Source: an uncultured Candidatus Saccharibacteria bacterium (GTDB taxonomy: Bacteria; Patescibacteria; Saccharimonadia; Saccharimonadales; UBA6022). From it: 8,506 nucleotides of DNA. The notes beneath the pieces are model-generated. The model worked only from the letters and a program-made list of their open reading frames with translations, searched no databases and had not been told where the DNA came from. The stretch is from the NCBI GenBank assembly GCA_946479115.1, contig CAMLED010000037.1, forward strand, positions 1 to 8,506, written 5' to 3'. A program made the translations under genes and the position numbers. Below, one piece after another: positions 6,553 through 8,506 of the stretch (position 1 is the first letter of the stretch; every line of letters begins with the position of its first letter).

Positions 6553-6582
6553 AAGCAACCCCGCTGTAGGGGTTGCTTTTTT
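6553..6582 (+). terminator. Intrinsic terminator after the receiver gene
   Basis: A perfect 10-bp stem AAGCAACCCC / GGGGTTGCTT with a 6-nt loop (GCTGTA) runs into six T residues at 6577-6582. It closes the unit ending in the receiver gene and isolates it from the downstream cassette. Confidence 0.93.
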
Positions 6583-6601
6583 ATGACGGTTATGGTATAG
6601 T
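6573..6601 (+). promoter_or_regulatory. Promoter of the three-gene cassette, nested in the preceding terminator
   Basis: An extended -10 TGgTATAGT (6593-6601) has TTGCTT (6573-6578) exactly 17 nt upstream; that -35 is the descending arm of the terminator hairpin. Transcription would start near 6608, giving a leader of about 28 nt that is almost pure A with no Shine-Dalgarno. The -10 is a good match and the -35 a modest one. Confidence 0.5.
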
Positions 6602-6635
6602 CAATACATAATCTAAAAAAGATAAAAACAAAAAA

Positions 6636-7043
6636 ATGACTGAACAACTTACACGAGAACCTGAACAAAAAAACGAACATATGCCAGCCGTTGGCGATGA
6701 CGTGCTAGTGCAACGCGGTGATGGTCGAATTGACTCTATGAGGATTTGGGACATCTCCAATCCTGTTGACACATTTGACAGTCATAATAAGCCAATTAGC
6801 GAGCGTGAGGTAACTGTCGTTGGTTATGAACCTGAAATGGTTAAGGGTCGATTGGCATTCCCGAAAAAGACGGTTCTTGAGGAGGCATTATCGCCAGAGG
6901 CGCAACAAGAACTCGCTGCCGAACGTGATGCGTATGAGCAGTCTGAAGGTGTTACGCGCCGTTTAGGTGAGCTTGGCCTTGGTACTGACCTAACGAAAGA
7001 TATTTCTGTCTACCAAGTCCCTAATATGGAACATAAGAAATAA
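6636..7043 (+). CDS. Uncharacterised 135-residue protein, first gene of a three-gene cassette
   Basis: I do not recognise a family. The protein is soluble by appearance, with no signal peptide or membrane segment. Residues 1-15 are a charged, probably disordered lead (TEQLTREPEQKNEH). Residues about 17-75 alternate hydrophobic and polar residues as in a small beta-rich fold (VGDDVLVQRGDGRIDSMRIW, then EREVTVVGYEPE). Residues about 80-125 are helical and acidic (EEALSPEAQQELAAERDAYE), and the tail ends in KK. The ATG at 6636 follows an A-rich leader with no Shine-Dalgarno; an in-frame ATG at 6681, just before the beta-rich part, is a possible alternative start with no better ribosome site. It is separated from the next gene by only 2 nt. 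Codon-periodic structure and tight packing between a promoter and a coupled gene support a real gene; its function is unknown. Confidence 0.8.
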   Translation: MTEQLTREPEQKNEHMPAVGDDVLVQRGDGRIDSMRIWDISNPVDTFDSHNKPISEREVTVVGYEPEMVKGRLAFPKKTVLEEALSPEAQQELAAERDAYEQSEGVTRRLGELGLGTDLTKDISVYQVPNMEHKK

Positions 7044-7045
7044 AT

Positions 7046-7897
7046 ATGAGTGAGCAATTTCCTGGTTCATCACACGAATCTGCCGATAGGCAGCCATTGC
7101 GCCGCGTAGAGCTTACGAAGGCTGAGTGGCAAGCACTTCATATGGCAGTTGATCCCAGCGACCCTGGCGCCAAAGTAGTTATGGATATGCATCATCTATC
7201 ATTCGATGAGGGTGATTTAGAAGTATCAGTATATGATGCAGATAATGACCAGCATCAAGTTTTTGTTGCAACAACGGATAGTGGAGACCCTTTTACGCGT
7301 CGACGTATGGATACTGAGGTTGCTTCTGCTGATAGTGAACCGAACGAATACGATAATATGTATAATACCGACATTGAGTTAGATGAACGAAATGGTTATT
7401 CTGTTGAAAATGCAGCAGTAGTGACGCCTGAGTCGGAAAAGAATCTTGAACTTAAGACAGAGTATTCGATTGATCAACTTGAAGCAGCAGGTAAAAAAGA
7501 TCAGCAACTTATGGATGTCATCGCTGATGCGTTAAAAGATTTACCCGATGGCCTATCAGGCGACAAGCATACTCTCATCGAGGCCTTGCGTAGTAGTGAA
7601 GCGGCAGCTAGCTCGGTAACAGCGTATCTTCGTGAAAAGGTAGATGCTTACCTGGGCGATTTACCAGAACGTATACAGCGAAACGAAATGAAAAAACCTA
7701 ACTTTCCTGGCGGTGAAGTGATGAATAGTCGAGATGTTGTAGCGCTATATGCATGGCGTAAAATTTCTGGGCAGTGGGATCCATCAGCCGAAGATGGTCA
7801 AACTGACGAAAACGCTACTGTTGGACAGCACCGTGAAGCCGCTAATCGAATCTTACGTTCACCATCGTTTCAGCGGGAGATTCGTCGTGAACAATAA
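7046..7897 (+). CDS. Uncharacterised acidic 283-residue protein, second gene of the cassette
   Basis: No family is recognised. There is no signal peptide or transmembrane segment, so it is probably cytoplasmic. Visible regions are: a polar N-terminus; residues about 17-75, a small folded region (LRRVELTKAEWQALHM, then VFVATTDSG); about 80-140, an acidic low-complexity linker rich in Asp, Glu and Asn; about 142-210, amphipathic helices (DQQLMDVIADALKDLPDG, SSVTAYLREKVDAYL); about 217-235, MNSRDVVALYAWRKISGQW; and a basic helical C-terminus (HREAANRILRSPSFQREIRREQ). The ATG lies 2 nt after the previous stop with no Shine-Dalgarno, which implies coupling. Its last codons contain the ribosome site and the first 11 nt of the next gene. 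By eye its sequence is somewhat more AT-rich than the cell-wall genes. The acidic-to-basic layout suggests a partner-binding or scaffolding protein, but that is only a guess. Confidence 0.8.
   Translation: MSEQFPGSSHESADRQPLRRVELTKAEWQALHMAVDPSDPGAKVVMDMHHLSFDEGDLEVSVYDADNDQHQVFVATTDSGDPFTRRRMDTEVASADSEPNEYDNMYNTDIELDERNGYSVENAAVVTPESEKNLELKTEYSIDQLEAAGKKDQQLMDVIADALKDLPDGLSGDKHTLIEALRSSEAAASSVTAYLREKVDAYLGDLPERIQRNEMKKPNFPGGEVMNSRDVVALYAWRKISGQWDPSAEDGQTDENATVGQHREAANRILRSPSFQREIRREQ
7875..7879 (+). promoter_or_regulatory. Shine-Dalgarno deciding the GTG start of the third cassette gene
   Basis: GGGAG ends 7 nt before the GTG at 7887, inside the end of the preceding gene. It favours a short 85-residue product over any start far upstream in the same frame. 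Confidence 0.65.
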
Positions 7898-8144
7898 CGA
7901 AAAGTCTAATGTCGTACGTATTGATGCATGGCAGCGTGATAAACAGCTCAAAGAGCAGCAGCGTCAAATAGATGCTCAGCAGCCTATTGTGGTTCCGGAG
8001 CATATCACTGCAGCTGCGGAAGAGCATCGTGCTCGTCAGCAGCGTCTTGGAATGCGTGTCGTAGACCAGGTTATTGATAAGGTGCCTGAGGCGACTGATA
8101 GCGACACTACATCCACTGGCCCCGAGTTTCACTACGATGAATAA
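7887..8144 (+). CDS. Uncharacterised 85-residue Gln-rich helical protein, third gene of the cassette
   Basis: The function is not recognised. The frame stays open upstream as far as 7749, but that part is a shadow of the preceding gene. The GTG at 7887 has GGGAG 7 nt upstream and gives MNNNEKSNVVRIDAWQRD as the N-terminus. The start overlaps the end of the preceding gene by 11 nt, typical of a coupled operon. Residues about 10-65 are predominantly helical and rich in Gln, Arg and Glu (KQLKEQQRQIDAQQ, TAAAEEHRARQQRLGMRVVD), with a short Pro-containing break (PIVVPEH). The last 20 residues are acidic and Ser/Thr-rich (ATDSDTTSTGPEFHYDE), probably disordered. No signal or membrane segment is present. 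The TAA stop forms the base of the terminator stem. The gene could encode a small adaptor of the larger upstream protein, but nothing in the sequence proves it. Confidence 0.72.
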   Translation: MNNNEKSNVVRIDAWQRDKQLKEQQRQIDAQQPIVVPEHITAAAEEHRARQQRLGMRVVDQVIDKVPEATDSDTTSTGPEFHYDE

Positions 8145-8175
8145 AAAATACTCCGCGAGATGCGGAGTATTTTTT
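8143..8175. terminator. Bidirectional intrinsic terminator between the cassette and rpmA
   Basis: AAAAAATACTCCGC (8143-8156) pairs perfectly with GCGGAGTATTTTTT (8162-8175) around a 5-nt loop GAGAT. The T-run on one strand and the A-run on the other let the hairpin stop transcription from both convergent genes. The stop codon of the + strand gene (8142-8144) forms the foot of the stem. Confidence 0.95.
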
Positions 8176-8187
8176 GTCAGGGTGTAA

Positions 8188-8460
8188 TTATTTAACGCTG
8201 ACTTGTGTGCGAGGCACAGTTTTGCCAGTAAAGTGGCCTTTTTTAACCTTACCGAATTCAACAACGCCATCGATAGCAGCGTGAATTGTAAAGTTTTTGC
8301 TGATAAATGTACCAGGGCCAGCAACCTTAGTTGAACCAGTTTGACGAACCAAAACTTCGCCAGTGCGAACTTTTTGGCCACCAAAGCGTTTCACGCCAAG
8401 GCGTTGGCCGGCGTTATTGTGGATGTTCTTACTTGAACCACCTGCTTTAACGTGTGACAT
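8188..8460 (-). CDS. rpmA: Large ribosomal subunit protein bL27
   Basis: This is a small basic protein of the 50S subunit whose N-terminal arm reaches the peptidyl-transferase centre and helps position tRNA. The 90-residue protein shows the conserved start SHVKAGGSSKN, then GQRLGVKRFGGQKV, VLVRQTGSTKVAGPGTFISK (bL27 has VRQRG...PG...GxxKDxT here), and HAAIDGVVEFGKVKKG. Nothing precedes the SHxKAGGSS arm, so there is no cleavable N-terminal extension of the Firmicutes/Prp type. The ATG at the complement of 8458-8460 has AAGGAG (complement of 8468-8473) 7 nt upstream, a near-ideal ribosome site. The gene faces the hypothetical cassette and shares its terminator. rplU, often the upstream neighbour, would lie beyond the right edge and is not seen. 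Confidence 0.97.
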   Translation of the reverse strand: MSHVKAGGSSKNIHNNAGQRLGVKRFGGQKVRTGEVLVRQTGSTKVAGPGTFISKNFTIHAAIDGVVEFGKVKKGHFTGKTVPRTQVSVK

Positions 8461-8467
8461 AGGTTAA

Positions 8468-8473
8468 CTCCTT
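8468..8473 (-). promoter_or_regulatory. Shine-Dalgarno for rpmA
   Basis: On the minus strand AAGGAG stands 7 nt before the ATG, the clearest ribosome site in the window, as expected for a highly expressed ribosomal protein gene. Confidence 0.8.
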
Positions 8474-8498
8474 ATAGTTTCTAAAATCAATCTGTTCA

Positions 8499-8504
8499 AT
8501 TGTA
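8499..8504 (-). promoter_or_regulatory. Possible -10 box for rpmA at the window edge
   Basis: TACAAT on the minus strand matches TATAAT at five of six positions and would give a leader of about 30 nt. Any -35 is outside the window, so this rests on one hexamer. Confidence 0.3.
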
Positions 8505-8506
8505 GC

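Noticed and set aside
7749..7886. Upstream extension of the third cassette gene
   Set aside because: This part overlaps the second cassette gene fully and lacks a ribosome site; the GTG at 7887 has a well-spaced one.
7842..8384. 180-residue open frame on the minus strand
   Set aside because: It runs in another frame through rpmA, across the bidirectional terminator and into the third cassette gene, so it cannot be a separate gene.

Overview
The window comes from a small bacterial genome, most probably a member of the Candidate Phyla Radiation (Patescibacteria) near Candidatus Saccharibacteria (TM7). The reasons are moderate AT content, compact gene packing, Firmicutes-like gene order combined with several proteins I do not recognise, and at least one promoter whose -10 box sits almost on the start codon. 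UGA is used as a normal stop (ftsE ends in TGA) and a class-specific RF2 is encoded, which argues against the UGA=Gly lineages (Gracilibacteria/Absconditabacteria). The phylum assignment is an inference from style, not from a marker-gene tree.

Layout on the + strand: the 3' half of murD (1-674) and a complete prfB without programmed frameshift (677-1762). Next comes an ftsE-ftsX-pcsB-like block (1828-4765), in which ftsE and ftsX overlap by 4 nt and are followed by a secreted coiled-coil/CHAP murein hydrolase. A membrane-anchored S41 carboxyl-terminal processing protease follows (4866-6089), preceded by a perfect inverted repeat that overlaps its -10 box. Then come a stand-alone CheY-like receiver (6148-6531) and a strong intrinsic terminator. 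A tight cluster of three uncharacterised genes (6636-7043, 7046-7897, 7887-8144) follows and ends in a bidirectional terminator. On the - strand, convergent rpmA (bL27) occupies 8188-8460.

The first two thirds form a cell-wall growth and division neighbourhood. MurD makes the peptidoglycan precursor UDP-MurNAc-L-Ala-D-Glu. FtsE/FtsX form the ABC-type mechanotransmission complex that, by analogy with Streptococcus FtsEX-PcsB, would gate the coiled-coil/CHAP hydrolase outside the membrane. A Ctp-type protease could process or turn over envelope proteins. The order prfB-ftsE-ftsX-hydrolase-ctp resembles the arrangement known in Firmicutes (B. subtilis prfB...ftsEX-ctpB).

The least explained part is the three-gene cassette at 6636-8144. 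It has its own promoter candidate and terminator, no recognisable domains, no Shine-Dalgarno on its first two genes, and tight coupling between its members. No gap exceeds about 105 bases. I see no tRNA, rRNA, CRISPR, insertion sequence or attachment site.
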